DNA from: Ostrinia nubilalis
Lineage: Eukaryota; Arthropoda; Insecta; Lepidoptera; Crambidae
Assembly: GCF_963855985.1 (NCBI RefSeq)
Contig: NC_087111.1
Coordinates: forward strand, 8,809,001-8,873,000
Reading direction: 5' to 3'
DNA: 64,000 nucleotides
Below the pieces are notes generated by a model, which saw only the letters and a list, made by a program, of their open reading frames with translations, searched no databases and was not told the DNA's origin. A program made the position numbers and the translations under genes. Positions 10,244 to 21,250 of the stretch are shown here, piece by piece. Every line of letters begins with the position of its first letter. Position 1 is the stretch's first letter.

Positions 10244-11028
10244 GATCCTACTGTACTGAGTCTACTGTTTTCGTTCCACTTTGTCGCTATTCAGTTACAG
10301 AACTTCTAAACTGAGGCAATAACATAATATCATTTTTTGTTACGCGAAGTAAAATGAGCCTCTTGGCAATTTCTAGGAATAAGATAGGTTAAAGTTATTA
10401 GATGTGAAAAACGTTTAAGAAAACTCCTCTGGCAGTCATGAATAAGAATTTTTAGAAATGTGACGTCAATGCCTCACTGATTTCTATACATACTTGTTTT
10501 TATCGTGCTACGTTTTACGTTTACTAAGTACGTTTCTTAAAATGTATAATACTAGCCGAGCCCGCAACTTCTCTAATAGTTTTCCCGTATTTGTTTTTTT
10601 TTTATTTACTGCTCCACCCCTATTAACTGTAGAGCGATGTTATAGTCTAAATAAGCCTTCCTCAATAAATAAAACTAACACAAAAATATTTTTTTCAAAT
10701 CGTACCAGTAGTTCCTGAGGTTAGCACGATCAAGAAAACAAATAAACAAATTAGTATACGAGTCGGAAGTAGGATGTGACGTCACTGTATGCCTCTAACT
10801 TAATTATTGACTTTCAAAACACATGCAAACTCCCTTTAGCTTTAAATACGTCACATCGTCACGTGTTTGTGTTAATTCTGCAGAAATGTTTACCACGTTA
10901 CACCCACGCCGCAAATGTACGCCCACGCTTGTCCGATTCAAATTCACATTCAATATTAATGTTGCGGACCTCAAACGCTCTAGGTGGATCTATTTATCAC
11001 TACAAATCGAATTGTAATGAGAAGTGGC
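10244..11028. other. Intergenic, nothing recognised
   Basis: Frames of 60-85 codons at 10494-11033 lack any recognisable domain, and the strands and frames overlap as expected by chance. Confidence 0.45.
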
Positions 11029-11139
11029 GCTAGGATATCCGTAACCGTAACCGAAACTTTCGGCTATCCGAAATAAAAAAATATCTGAAACCATAACCGT
11101 AACCGATTCAAAAGTTTCGGATAGTTTCAGATGTAGGCA

Positions 11140-11855
11140 GCTTTCATTATTCAAAAAAAGGCAATTAGAACAATGGTGCGCATAAGTCAGCAGCAGTCGT
11201 GTCGAGAATATTTCAAAAATCTTAACATTTTAACAGTGCCATGTCTGTATATACTAGTCCTTCTTACTGACCTTGTCAAGCATCCAGACAGATATGAATC
11301 CGTGGAGGAGAGAGTCACGCGTCATGACACTAGGCGAGGGAATATTTTAAATCACTTACACCCAAAATTAGAGATAGTCAAGCACAGTGTAAGCTACCAA
11401 GCGGTTAGACTCTTCAACAAATTGCCAAATAATTTAAAGAAAATAAATAATGTTAATATATTTAAAAAAGGATTGAGGGCTTACCTGCTGGATAATAGTT
11501 TTTATAGTGTGGAGGATTTTTGTAAAATGGTCTAACTTTAATTTGACATATTTTATTAATTTATTGTTGTGACATTATTGAAATTAATTTGAATTTAATG
11601 TGAACTAGATTTAACTAAAAAACAAAATGTGACATGTATAAGATAATATTTTTGATTGTTTTTTTTTTTTGCAAGTATAATATTGCTATTAATTATTGAC
11701 ATGGTTAATTTTGACATTCGTATAGATTCTGATTAATTGTAATTTTGCATGCTTATTTATTATGCTTATTTTATTTTATTATTGTACCTATTTCCAACAC
11801 AATGTAATATTGTTTTTAAATGGAATAAACTTATGACTTATGACTTATGACTTAA
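11140..11855 (+). mobile_element. 5'-truncated LINE (Jockey/CR1-like), ATGACTT tail
   Basis: The insertion holds the C-terminal part of a non-LTR retrotransposon ORF, then about 280 bp of AT-rich 3' UTR and a short repeated tail (ATGACTT three times) near 11830-11853. The related hAT copy at 56464 shows the site without it. Exact ends and TSD are uncertain to a few bases. Confidence 0.75.
11143..11535 (+). pseudogene. LINE ORF2 C-terminal fragment
   Basis: The frame is open from 11143 to the stop at 11533-11535. It has the end region seen after the reverse transcriptase in Jockey/CR1-type LINEs: SCREYFKNLNILTVPCLYI, then RRGNILNHLHPKLEIVK, SYQAVRLFNKLPNN and LLDNSFYSVEDF. There is no RT catalytic motif, since the copy is 5'-truncated. 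It is retrotransposon debris, not a host gene. Confidence 0.8.
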
Positions 11856-12067
11856 ATTGTTTTTTGTATAGCCTTATATTATGTAAAGGCATAACAGCCT
11901 GATTTACCTTTATAATGCCATCTAGTATCAATTTTTATCTTTTTATTCGATGTAAAGTGTGCGGCCATGAATAAACCGTGTTAGACATTTGCCGTTACGG
12001 TCGAGCTTCACCCGGAATCCCCAACAAAGGAGGAACTGACCTTAACTTCGGACTCCTCCTATGTTCT

Positions 12068-12196
12068 TCTGATTAATTTCGTTGCGGGTCCAATGACAGT
12101 TTAACTTTCCCTCGGGACAAAGTTGACCTTCACTGATTGGGTTTTTATTGGCCGTAGAGCTGCACAGGAGTTGCAGCGGTGGGAACGTGTCTTATC
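12068..12196 (+). repeat. Repeat D copy next to a splice acceptor
   Basis: GATTAATTTCGTTGCGGG, GACAGTTTAACTTTCCC, TTGACCTTCACTGATTGG and GTTGCAGCGGTGGGAA match the copies at 22926, 24283 and 61995. It ends about 50 bp upstream of the 3' splice site of the amine-receptor exon at 12247. Confidence 0.7.
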
Positions 12197-12246
12197 TTCC
12201 ACTGCTGAAACACAACACAATTTTAATCAGCAATTTCCTTCTCCAG

Positions 12247-15200
12247 GTAAATGGGAGCTTGGATGGATCTTCTGCGATATCTGGATCAGCCTGGACATCC
12301 TCCTATGCACAGCGTCCATCCTCTCCCTCTGTGCGATCAGCGTGGATCGGTACTTGGCTGTGACCAGGCCTCTGACGTACTCCAGAAGACGGCGGTCGAA
12401 GAAGCTGGCTCTGACCATGATCTTCTTCGTTTGGATTGCTGCTGGTGCGATTACGTGTCCTCCTATGTTTGGATGGTAAGTTTCTCATAAAACTAGCTTC
12501 GTCCCGCCGACAGTGGCAATGTTAGTAAATCTACACTCTGATCAAGAATAAATCTTATTCCTAGTTTATATGATTTGAAATTGAATCAATAATTTAAAGT
12601 ATTATGTTTCAATTATTAAGGGATTACTTACCCCTTACTTGAGTAATGCTTGATGCCATTTATGTATGTACAAACCTACGTCCCATTGTATTATTATTAT
12701 TTCCAATGCCCAATGTATCTCTCTCTCTCTCTCTCTACCGAAAGGAAGTCATTCAAATTTAAGCGTGATCAGGTAAATAAATGATGGTGCTGAATTCACA
12801 ATAAAATTTAATTTCACAAATGGTTAATGACAATTTAGGTCTTCGATCTTGAAAACAGGTCTTAACTTTTTTCAGAAAATCACGAAGCATTAGAAAATCC
12901 TATCATTAAAGAAATCTCCTAACAGAGTCTTATCTTCCAGGTACGAGCCAGACCACAACCAAGGAGGGGTCTGCCGCTACAACCAAAACCCGGGGTACGT
13001 GGTCTTCTCAGCCATGGGGTCGTTCTTCCTGCCCATGATCGTGATGGTGTACGTCTACGCGAGGATATCCTGCGTAGTTGCGAGAAGACATCACCAACTG
13101 GCCAGCACTGCCACTAAGTGTAATAAGGTTGGTTGTTTTTTCGTGTGATTCGTTCGTTCGTTTCAGCAGTTTTCAGTTATATTTCTCGTAGTTATACAGA
13201 CTCATTATGACCCAAGGGAATTCAACTTATTCAAAAACCAATATTAAAATTTAATACCATCACAAAATGAGTTTCTTCCTTTTCTAGAAATAAATCTAAT
13301 ATAAATAGTTGCCTGATTCGATCATTACTTCTGAAATTTCAGAGGGATCTTTCACTTTTCTATTGAGGTCAGTGCTCTCAAAAGCGTGTCCATGAACTTA
13401 AAATGAAAACAAAGCTATTAAAAAGTTTCAATATTTTTTCGTAGACTCCCAACAGTCGCTTATGCAAACCAAAAATTTTACAGGCCATTCTGTTTGCTGG
13501 GCAGCTTTAGCGGTTAATGAGTAAACTGCTAGTACTGTTTGCAGAAAACAAACAGACAAATACCAGTAGGTCCACTCTATTTCTTGAAGAAACTAAGTCC
13601 TGAAGATTTGAAGGACTGATAGAGGAATTCTTTAGATCATCATCATCATCATCATCATTTCAGCCATAGGACGTCCACTGCTGTACATAGGCCTCCCCCA
13701 ATGCTTTCCATGTTGATCGATTGGTAGCGGCCTGCCATTCTTTAGATATTATAAAAAAAATGATTATCAGTATGCTCCCGCAATCACAAGTCATGACTCT
13801 TTATTATCAGCCCACTGCTAGACAAAGACCTTCCCAAGGCACACTACTAAGTCCGATTCTTTTCAAACTTATAGCATTTACGCCCGTATTCACAAAAAAT
13901 ACTATAAGGTCTCACAGTGCGCGTGGACGCACAGGGTGACACACGAAACAATCTCAGAGCTCTATCAACGCTGTGCGTTCGATTTGCTGCTTCACTTCAG
14001 CAAGCATCGTTTGTGAATACGGGCGTTATTTTATTCACTTGAGAAAAATATTCATGGATTGTCTCATATAACTTTAACTAAGCCTACTGCGCTACCCTTT
14101 TCTGTTTTGTACGGTTTACAGACATTCTCAGCTAATTTGGCGGAAATGGTGAAATCGCACGTTACACATAGCCTAATGAGATCAGCTGAATCAGCACATA
14201 GTATATCAACCCATCTGACCAGCTTGGGGAGTGTAGGCCAGATCCTCCTTTGCCTTTGATGAATAAAAGAAGGTCGTACTCCTGCATTAGAGACTAAATG
14301 TCCTGGTGATGATGATAGGTAGGTAACAAATTAAAATAGTAAGACACGGGTCTTAACGCGACGTTTATTAATGAGTTACATTATGTACTCACGGCTTGAC
14401 GTTTCGGCTGTGATGCTACAGCCGTGGTCACAAGCAGACTGGTAACAAATTATCAAAAAGAAAATAATAGACCATTATTAAAAAGATGTGTCTAATTGTG
14501 ATTCCACTAACGTTAAAAATACAAAGAGAGGGTACAGAAATACGTTTAATATTTATTTATATCAATCCAATTCTACGGTAGGTAATCTTATTTTTCCAAA
14601 AGGTACATAAAAGCTGTCTGTTTCTGTAGAAGCTTTGACACATCATAAGCGGATTCGGTGCTAGTATTTTTAACAGCAATTTTACACTCGGCCGAGCAAA
14701 AATGTTTTTGCTACGTCCACAAGTTCTGTTCTGCGTCAACTGAACTTTACGACTGGTTGGGTTCGTATCAGATGCTCTAAAGTTAATTGAATTCTTGTTG
14801 AAAAAAAACGAGAGACCAATAAAAATGTTTGGACTTTCATACTAATCTTTGTCTTTAAGATGTAGGAAATAGGATTTTGATTTTTTTATGATATTCAGAC
14901 TATACTTATAAGATACAGCTACACTACCTAATTATTGACGAAGTAGGAGATGTGCCAAATTATATCTATTACCTTAATAGGATGAGACAGATTAAAATGT
15001 TTTTGTTTTATTTTGCAATAGGTACTTAAAATATTCTAAATTTTCCCATTCGATATTCTCTTGAACTTTAAAATCTCTGGAATATCCTCATACGATATTT
15101 GCTTATACAAAAACAACAAATTTCCCCGCAATATATTTACTTCAACTTTAAACACTTTAACTTCAAAATTAACAGTTTGTTGTTGAAATTTTCCACAAAT

Positions 15201-15801
15201 GAACCAAAACTTTTTGTTGCAGAGAGGGAAGCTATCGTGTATCCGCACTGAGTCGGACTCTGGGTCTGACAAGCTGTCCCTTCGCCAGAGTGCCTCAAAG
15301 CAGACTTCGAAGACGTCAAACCAGCAGAGTGACTGTTCTTCTCAAGGGGACCACAAATGCCCTTGCTGCTTCCGCGCTGAAAAAAAGAATCGCCAGTCCA
15401 AATTCAACAAGTGCAAAGAGAAAGAGTCTCGTTTCTACAACGAGGTCACCTTCAAAGCCAACTTTAAGTATAAGAACACACAGAGACACAGGACCCATTC
15501 TATGAAAGACCACGTCGATAATAATAGAGTCTCTTCTCTAAGACGCGAGACGAAAACAGCTCAAACGTTAAGCCTAGTTGTCGGTGGCTTTGTCGCTTGC
15601 TGGTTACCATTCTTCGTTTACTACATACTTACCCCTTTCATACCTTCTAACTACGTCAACCCTGTATTGATGTACATCCTGACTTGGTTAGGATGGTTCA
15701 ACTCTGCTATAAATCCGTTCATTTACGCGTTTTACTCCCCGGATTTTCGGCTCGCGTTTTGGAGGTTGACAATACGCAAATGTAAGAGGAATAAGCATTA
15801 A
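12247..15801 (+). CDS. Tyramine-type biogenic amine GPCR, 3' exons only
   Basis: Three coding exons join in frame: 12247-12475 (acceptor CCAG, donor GTAAGT), 12941-13127 (acceptor CCAG, donor GTTGGT) and 15223-15801 (acceptor GCAG, stop TAA). They encode TM3 to TM7 of a rhodopsin-class amine receptor at the cell surface. Visible are the amine-binding Asp in WISLDILLC, the DRY motif in SVDRYLAV, the TM5 block FSAMGSFFLP, a third intracellular loop of about 130 residues rich in Ser, Lys and Cys, TM6 ACWLPFFVYY, and TM7 WFNSAINPFIYAF with a short basic tail. TM6-TM7 (KTAQTLSLVVGGF) resemble insect tyramine receptors of the TyrR/TAR2 group more than 5-HT or dopamine receptors. An octopamine receptor is the main alternative. 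Exons for TM1-TM2 are not in the upstream 12 kb shown. Both introns are long, and the second carries several TEs. Confidence 0.88.
12719..12736. repeat. (CT)n microsatellite
   Basis: Nine CT units lie in the first receptor intron. Confidence 0.9.
13638..13736 (-). mobile_element. Short RTE insertion, 11-bp TSD
   Basis: A 99-bp 5'-truncated RTE copy with an (ATC)n tail sits in the second receptor intron. ATTCTTTAGAT flanks it at 13627-13637 and 13737-13747. Confidence 0.88.
13880..14026. repeat. MITE-3 copy
   Basis: The inverted ends CGCCCGTATTCACAAA and TTTGTGAATACGGGCG are intact, with CAGAGCTCTATCAACGCTG in the centre. It lies in the receptor intron. Confidence 0.8.
14210..14320. repeat. 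Repeat E copy
   Basis: CATCTGACCAGCTTGGGGAG and GTACTCCTGCATTAGAGACT match the diverged copy at 36535-36650. A GATGATGA end suggests the 3' end of a LINE or SINE. Confidence 0.5.
14331..14442 (+). repeat. MITE-5 copy, one arm
   Basis: AATAGTAAGACACGGGTCTT through GTACTCACGGCTTGACGTTT to TGGTCACAAGCAGACTGG matches the left arm of the element at 59257-59694. Confidence 0.65.
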
Positions 15802-17533
15802 AAGTTTTGTTGTTACAGGAATCTGTGGGATTCTGTTATCTGTGCCGAATTGATGTTTCGAATGCAAATAACGGGCGAAGTTGTAATTGTTCTTTGGAGC
15901 ATTTGTTGTTTTTCTGTCTTAATTACTTGTTTGTTATTACAGTAATAGAAAATGACAACAAAAAGTATATCTGTCTATAAGTACCTAAATCGATTCAGTT
16001 TTTACGCTTATCTTCCTTGATGTATATCATACTACTTGATGCACCAGAGAGCTCAAGAAATAAAGATGGCAGTGGCTTTTATAACAATTGAAAATTGTGT
16101 TACACTTTACGAGGCTTTTATACAGCTTTAGTCTATCAAAAGCGATATTAATTATGTCATGAAAGTTACTGTTTTGGTTATGAATTGACTAATTTCAAAA
16201 TTTATTTTGTTTATGGGCGCTGTTAAATTGTTACTAGCTAAACCACTTTTTCTATTACAACCTATCTCAAAAATGTATGATTCAAATACAGCTTTCATCT
16301 TTATTTCATTAAAATATTGTTTGTGATACGACGAACCTAGGTACTATTTGTATAATTTAATTTAACTTCTTATGCATTCCATTTAGGTAGTATTTAAATA
16401 ATCTTTCAATTAAACAATTTATCATCAAAGCTATTTCTATTGTTGTTAATTAAGTTTTTGTTTTTTATAAATATTATTTTACATTATTACATTAAGTCGC
16501 AAGTAAGATTTTAATATTGCCTAATAATCTTTCATAATTAAATAACAATGTGTACTTTCAATATTATTTTTGTTTCTTTTATGAACATTTCTTATTCTCA
16601 CTTGAGTTTACTAGATGTATTTAGCATACCAATTCGTTTACGTTTTGCGTGATTTCGTATGCGACAATATTTTATTTTGTTCAAGGTAATGTGTCAATTT
16701 GTACCGTACCACAGTAAAATAAATAACAGTAAAAAAATATTGTACTTAGCTCTTGAGACTGTGCCATATTATATTGCCACTATATTTTGAATATTATTGC
16801 GTTGTTTCAAGCTACAAATTGAAAAAAGATTAAAATGTAAAAACTATGATGTATAATGTACATATCGATTGCTCAAAGAGTAATTGTTTGTAAATAAAAA
16901 ATTAATTTAGATAAGATTCAACATAAAACTGCACAATTTTTTATGCATTGGCTTCTGAAAATAATGTTAATTATATCTTAGTAAAGATTTCAAAGATTGA
17001 AATGGATAATGTTTTTTATTTGTTTAAAAAAGTCGATACAACATTGCAGCTGCCAATAAAATTATGTCGATACATTTTCTTGAAAACGCGCAAAAATTAT
17101 GAATATTGTGTCATTATTGCTTGAATTACGAATATTGTGCCATTATCTTGCACTAAACATTGTTTTTTAATTAAAATGTCCTGAAAAAAGAAGCTATTGA
17201 AAAATGTATTCTTTACCAAATATTTTCTTTAATTAGGTTAGTAATATAAAATCTTTTTTTTGACACGAGGACACGACAATTTCATTGAGAAATATTTAAA
17301 GTACCTAATATTGTGATGTCCAGCACAAAAACCAAAGAATCTAGTCATTATATTTGTATAACTTAGATGCTCTGTATTATGTTTTGTATTAGTATTAAAT
17401 ATGTATAAGATAACGTATACGTAGTGGTCAGATAGGGCTGCAAATTTGTGATAAATATGAAAATAAACGAAAATGTTCTTGATGAGAAAAATGTTTTATT
17501 AACAACAGACTGAAAGCCTCTAATACATTGGAA
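15802..17533. other. Receptor 3' UTR candidate and AT-rich intergenic DNA
   Basis: This is very AT-rich with no ORF of note. AATAAA signals occur, for example at 16718-16723, and could serve as the receptor poly(A) signal, but I cannot choose between them. No repeat family is recognised. Confidence 0.45.
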
Positions 17534-17691
17534 CCACGATAGCCGAACGGTGAAGGGGTCGGACTGGCTGACTCGAGATCCGAGGAACGCGGGTTCGAAC
17601 CCCGCCCGCTCGACTATTGTGGTGAGCCCATTCGTAACACAAGCATATTTAGCTTATACGAAGGGCTAACGAGACTATTAGGATTTTTTGC
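17534..17691 (+). mobile_element. tRNA-derived SINE-like element, copy 1
   Basis: The head has A box TAGCCGAACGG, a CTCGAGA anticodon-like loop and B box GGTTCGAACCC. It is followed by a shared body TGAGCCCATTCGTAACACAA and CTAACGAGACTATTAGG. The first nine bases CCACGATAG pair with CTATTGTGG after the B-box stem. Inverted copies at 43815 and 59985 share head and body, which argues for a SINE family and against a single tRNA gene. Confidence 0.75.
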
Positions 17692-18023
17692 AGTACAAAT
17701 TACTTAATTAACCTTCACCTTGTACTCGTATAGTAACTGCTACGAGTATTATCCATTTATTCTATTTTGCGTGATCTTTTTTATTAGGTACGCCACTGGA
17801 TATTTAATTCAAAAGTCTATTTTGACCAGGATTTGACATACTTAACTTGACTTTAAATGAAAAACCAGTGATGCTATACTTATCTTCCGGAATTTTTATC
17901 TTCATGCCAAAGGTCTGGGGCGATACTACAATCGCGAAATCCCAACATGTTTAAAATAAACATGATTATTATTGCATTTATTAATTAAATAATTATCAGC
18001 GTGGGGAAACTTGCTAACAAATA

Positions 18024-18058
18024 TATAAAATAAAGGAAGATAAACACTTTATCACTCA
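18024..18058 (+). promoter_or_regulatory. Candidate core promoter of the secreted-protein gene
   Basis: TATAAAA lies at 18024-18030. An initiator-like TCACTC lies about 30 bp downstream at 18052-18057, which leaves a leader of about 30 nt before the ATG at 18086. The spacing fits a TATA/Inr promoter. This is a motif reading only. Confidence 0.5.
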
Positions 18059-18085
18059 AAGTTCAGTACTTGACCAGACAGCATC

Positions 18086-19192
18086 ATGTTCGTGCCAATC
18101 ATTTTGCTCTCGTTACTGCAAATAGTGTTTGCAAGAAGATTCACGGTCACAGAGTATACGGAGATAGCTAAAACTCCAGATGGAAGCCTTTGCTTGACCG
18201 GCTGTGTCAACGGGCAGTGCGTTATCAACTGGTTTGGAATAATATCCAGCTGCAAAACCTATGGACCAGCTCCCAAATTCTTCACTACTCAAAAACGACA
18301 CCCTTTCGCGACACATTGCTTGACGAACTGTGGCTTCTTCGGCTATCGCAGAGAATGGTGCATCACAACATACGACATGCATTGGGACTACTGCAGTTCT
18401 TACGTGAGGAAGTCACCAGAAGATGCTGTAGCCATGACCCGGTATGGAAGCGAATGCGTCTCTGAATGCGAGAAAGGGAACAAAAGGTTCTACTGGTGCT
18501 GGTATTTGAAGCACAATGGCAGACGTCATTGGGAGTTTTGTGCGCCACCTGCAGATGCCCCTAAGCCTCAAGTTCCAATTCTCCCATCAGATTACAACGT
18601 TGGAGGAATGTACAAGCAGAGCTGTGATGACTTCATCAAAAACGAATACCCGTGCTTATCAGTGAGATCAACATCATCAGCTTGCAGAGATAATTTTGTG
18701 GAGAGTATTGCTTGTGAGTTCGAGTCGCATCATCGAGCTACGGACTGCATGAAGCCGGTCAGCAGTTACTCTACTGTCCAGTTTCAAGGCCAGTCCGTCC
18801 CAGCAGTAATCCGAGCGCGGATCACAAACGAAACTACGCACAACATTGTCCATTACCAATCAGTTCCAAATCAAGTCAGCAGTAAATATCAGAGTTTGAT
18901 CCCTGGGAATTACGATATTGATTACTTAGTTGGCTGCGACCTTGGTGGTCCTTATTCTGATTACAATTTCGTTCCAAGATCTTCGAATTGGAACTGCGAT
19001 GAATGGTCAGATACGGAGAATGCTATGAAGAGCTGGTGCAGAAGAACTGGCGGGTATGTGGACATGGTGATGGTGGTTTTCTATCCAGATGGAAACTCGC
19101 CCATGCCGCGGGCTGTAGGTGTGTCTTTAACATTCAGGAACCCTGATGGTAGCTTACGCATTGATTGCAGAGAGAAAATATTCTGGAATTAG
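18086..19192 (+). CDS. Secreted Cys-repeat protein with nuclease-like C-terminal domain
   Basis: A single exon encodes 368 aa. Residues 1-16 form a signal peptide ending VFA, so the product should be secreted. Residues 36-56, 78-103 and 124-152 are three repeats of the form C-x3-C ... (W)C ... (W-x2-)C; the second and third carry WC and W(D/E)(Y/F)C. Residues about 215-355 resemble the Endonuclease_NS_2 (DNA/RNA non-specific endonuclease) fold: LVGCDLGGP, NFVPRSSNWN with a candidate metal-ligand Asn 303, EWSDTEN with Glu 311, then a YPDG strand and VGVSLTF. The catalytic His expected just before LVGC is Tyr 280, so activity is doubtful. No introns are seen. Possible roles include digestion, immunity or nucleic-acid binding. 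The domain call is mine by motif and has not been tested by search. Confidence 0.85.
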   Translation: MFVPIILLSLLQIVFARRFTVTEYTEIAKTPDGSLCLTGCVNGQCVINWFGIISSCKTYGPAPKFFTTQKRHPFATHCLTNCGFFGYRREWCITTYDMHWDYCSSYVRKSPEDAVAMTRYGSECVSECEKGNKRFYWCWYLKHNGRRHWEFCAPPADAPKPQVPILPSDYNVGGMYKQSCDDFIKNEYPCLSVRSTSSACRDNFVESIACEFESHHRATDCMKPVSSYSTVQFQGQSVPAVIRARITNETTHNIVHYQSVPNQVSSKYQSLIPGNYDIDYLVGCDLGGPYSDYNFVPRSSNWNCDEWSDTENAMKSWCRRTGGYVDMVMVVFYPDGNSPMPRAVGVSLTFRNPDGSLRIDCREKIFWN

Positions 19193-19307
19193 GATGTTAA
19201 GCAATTTGTAATGTACAGCAAACAAATATGTTTCTGGTAAGATAAAACCTTAAGTAACCTCCAAAGTATATTCCTACTGAACATTTTAATATTGTAAAAT
19301 TATTTTA

Positions 19308-19313
19308 AATAAA
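19308..19313 (+). terminator. Poly(A) signal of the secreted-protein gene
   Basis: AATAAA lies 116 bp after the stop codon and just before the piggyBac-like element begins at 19328. It is the only such hexamer close to the stop. Confidence 0.6.
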
Positions 19314-19327
19314 TTCATTATTATTAA

Positions 19328-20265
19328 CCCTAGAGTAGTCGCGCCTTTCCGTGAAACGTGAGTGCTCGCATATGAGCATTTTGCCGCCCAAACTTACAAG
19401 TCCGGTTGTGTGTCAAATAACAGTTTAAAAATATGAAAATCAGTTAAAAATGATAGAATAAAGCATACACTATTAGAAAATAACGTTCATTAAAGATTTG
19501 TGGCTAAAATTTAAAGAAAAAAATATATTTTGGAAATGTTAGGAAATATTTATAGAAATCATAGAAAAAACATTGTTTTTACCTTCATACATCATCAAAT
19601 ATTAAACTTATTAGCACACTTAAAGGTTTTCTTCATCTATGACATGTGCTTCAACAAAACAGGCCTGTCACATGTGCATTTAATGTGCGGTGCACAGTAA
19701 ATTTGCACAACTATTGCACCCTTGGCACATCATTTTCAGATTCTGCCGCTGATTGTTCTATAACAGTATTGTAATGACTATGTTTACTTTCTTTACAATT
19801 TTAGTATACATTTTCTACTAATTTTAGTGCACCAGCTTCTTCGAAATCCGACATCTTCCTTGTTTTTACATTTTTTGTATTTTACGTGAATTTTACCGAA
19901 AACGACATGAAATAAATTAAGCACTAATAGTAATTATCAATGTTATGACGTCATTAATGTCAAAACAACATTATACGCAATGAAAACTAATAATCTTCCA
20001 ACTACACTAAAAACCAAACACATAAATTTTACTTACGTCAGTAGTCGCGCAGTGAGCAATTTGCCGCAAAACGTGACATACGTTCAACAATCGTTCTCTA
20101 TTGCGGTCACCTGAGCACTAAATTTCTTCTAATTTCCAATACATGGAGGTGAAGTATGGGGAGGCAGCTACTGAAACGCTTGACTTTGACAAACGCATCG
20201 TGTAGAAAATAACTCGATTTTTTTGCCGAGGGCGGCAAAATGCTCATAGCGCGAGCACTCTAGGG
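19328..20265. mobile_element. Non-autonomous piggyBac-like element, TTAA TSD
   Basis: This 938-bp element lies between TTAA at 19324-19327 and TTAA at 20266-20269. The ends are CCCTAGAGTAGTCGCGC and, inverted, CCCTAGAGTGCTCGCGC. Subterminal blocks containing ATGAGCATTTTGCCGCCC (left) occur inverted at the right end, and a further AGTAGTCGCGCAGTGAGC block lies near 20041. TTAA flanks plus CCCTAG ends are the piggyBac hallmark. No transposase is encoded. Confidence 0.9.
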
Positions 20266-20561
20266 TTAATCATGCTACGGAATTATTTTAATTCTTTTTA
20301 TCATAATCTTAGGCAACAAAAATATAGGTAGGTAAGTAAAATAGCTTGATCACAAGAGCCGTACGTTTGCACCATCTGCAATTTTACGAATTCGAATCTC
20401 ACAATAATCAATGTTTTACCTAAGTCCTTAGTGTTTTACCTAATTGCTACGAAAGATTATCAGTTAAAGGAAGAAATTACAATACCTAACATAGTCAGAA
20501 TTTTACATTACTGTCAAACACGGTGAAGCTTTCTCAACTTTAGTGATCATCACCAAACTGC

Positions 20562-20705
20562 TGTCACCGATCGAGCTAGCTGCGCATCTCGCTGGAATGC
20601 GACTCTCCCTCGTAGTTACCCGCACACCCTGTGTTCGCCCCGTCCGTACCAGAGCGTCGATGTGACGTCACGGCCGCTAGGTGCGCAGATAACTCGACCG
20701 GTTTA
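20562..20705. repeat. Short TIR element
   Basis: The left end CACCGATCGAGCTAGCTGCG and right end GCGCAGATAACTCGACCGGT are imperfect inverted repeats around a GC-rich core with CTCGCTGGAATGCGACTCTC. A half copy lies at about 8305. Confidence 0.55.
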
Positions 20706-20722
20706 TACAGTATAGGACGTAT

Positions 20723-20960
20723 CATCATCTCAGCCATAGGACATCCACTGCTGAACATAGGCCGCCCCCAATGCTTTCCATGTTGCCCGGTTGGTAGCGG
20801 CCTGCGTCCAGCGCCATCCTGCTTCCTTTATGATGTCATCTGTCTGCCTTGTGAGTGGACGTCCCACGCTGCGTTTTCCGGTACGCGGCCTCCACTCCAG
20901 AACCTTGCTGCCCCATCGGCCGTCAGTCAGTTCTGCATACTATTGCCACTTCAACTTTGC
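20723..20960 (-). mobile_element. 5'-truncated RTE insertion, 10-bp TSD
   Basis: The RTE 3' end with a short (ATC)n tail is flanked by TAGGACGTAT at 20713-20722 and 20961-20970. Confidence 0.9.
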
Positions 20961-21075
20961 TAGGACGTATAATATTTCAACAATATGTAAGTAACTTGAA
21001 CTGATCTATAGTTACTTCTAACGACCTCTAGTTGCCAGTGCGATAGAACACACAAAGATGTAGCTTATCTGTAGG

Positions 21076-21250
21076 CTTACCATGAGTTTACGTTAGGTGT
21101 GCTCGCTAGCGACTGCGTAAAAAAATTACATTAATTGTATGACATATTGTGCAGCGCCCCTAGCGGCTACTTTCAAGAAACAAAATTTTCATAGAGATTT
21201 TTGACGTACTCGCTAGCAAGCATACCTAACGTAAACTCATGGTAGGTACA
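21076..21250. repeat. MITE-4 copy, diverged
   Basis: The inverted ends CTTACCATGAGTTTACG and CGTAAACTCATGGTAGG enclose the family core GCGCCCCTAGCGG. Confidence 0.7.

Larger units (their letters stand above)
11029..11925. mobile_element. Repeat C (hAT) copy split by a LINE
   Basis: 11029-11139 carries the ATCCGTAACCGTAACCG and AAAGTTTCGGATAG blocks. 11856-11925 carries the GGCATAACAGCCTGATTTAC block. At 56464-56779 these two pieces are joined, so this copy was split by the LINE at 11140-11855. The left end is truncated relative to that copy. Confidence 0.75.

Noticed and set aside
12123..12246. In-frame extension upstream of the first receptor exon
   Set aside because: The open frame continues into repeat D and lacks receptor similarity. 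A CCAG acceptor at 12246 and the family start GKW support an intron here.
17534..17620. Possible tRNA-Ser(CGA) gene
   Set aside because: The acceptor-like stem is separated from the T stem by several extra bases, there is no Ser-type variable arm, and the same sequence with a shared non-tRNA body occurs three times. It is a SINE.
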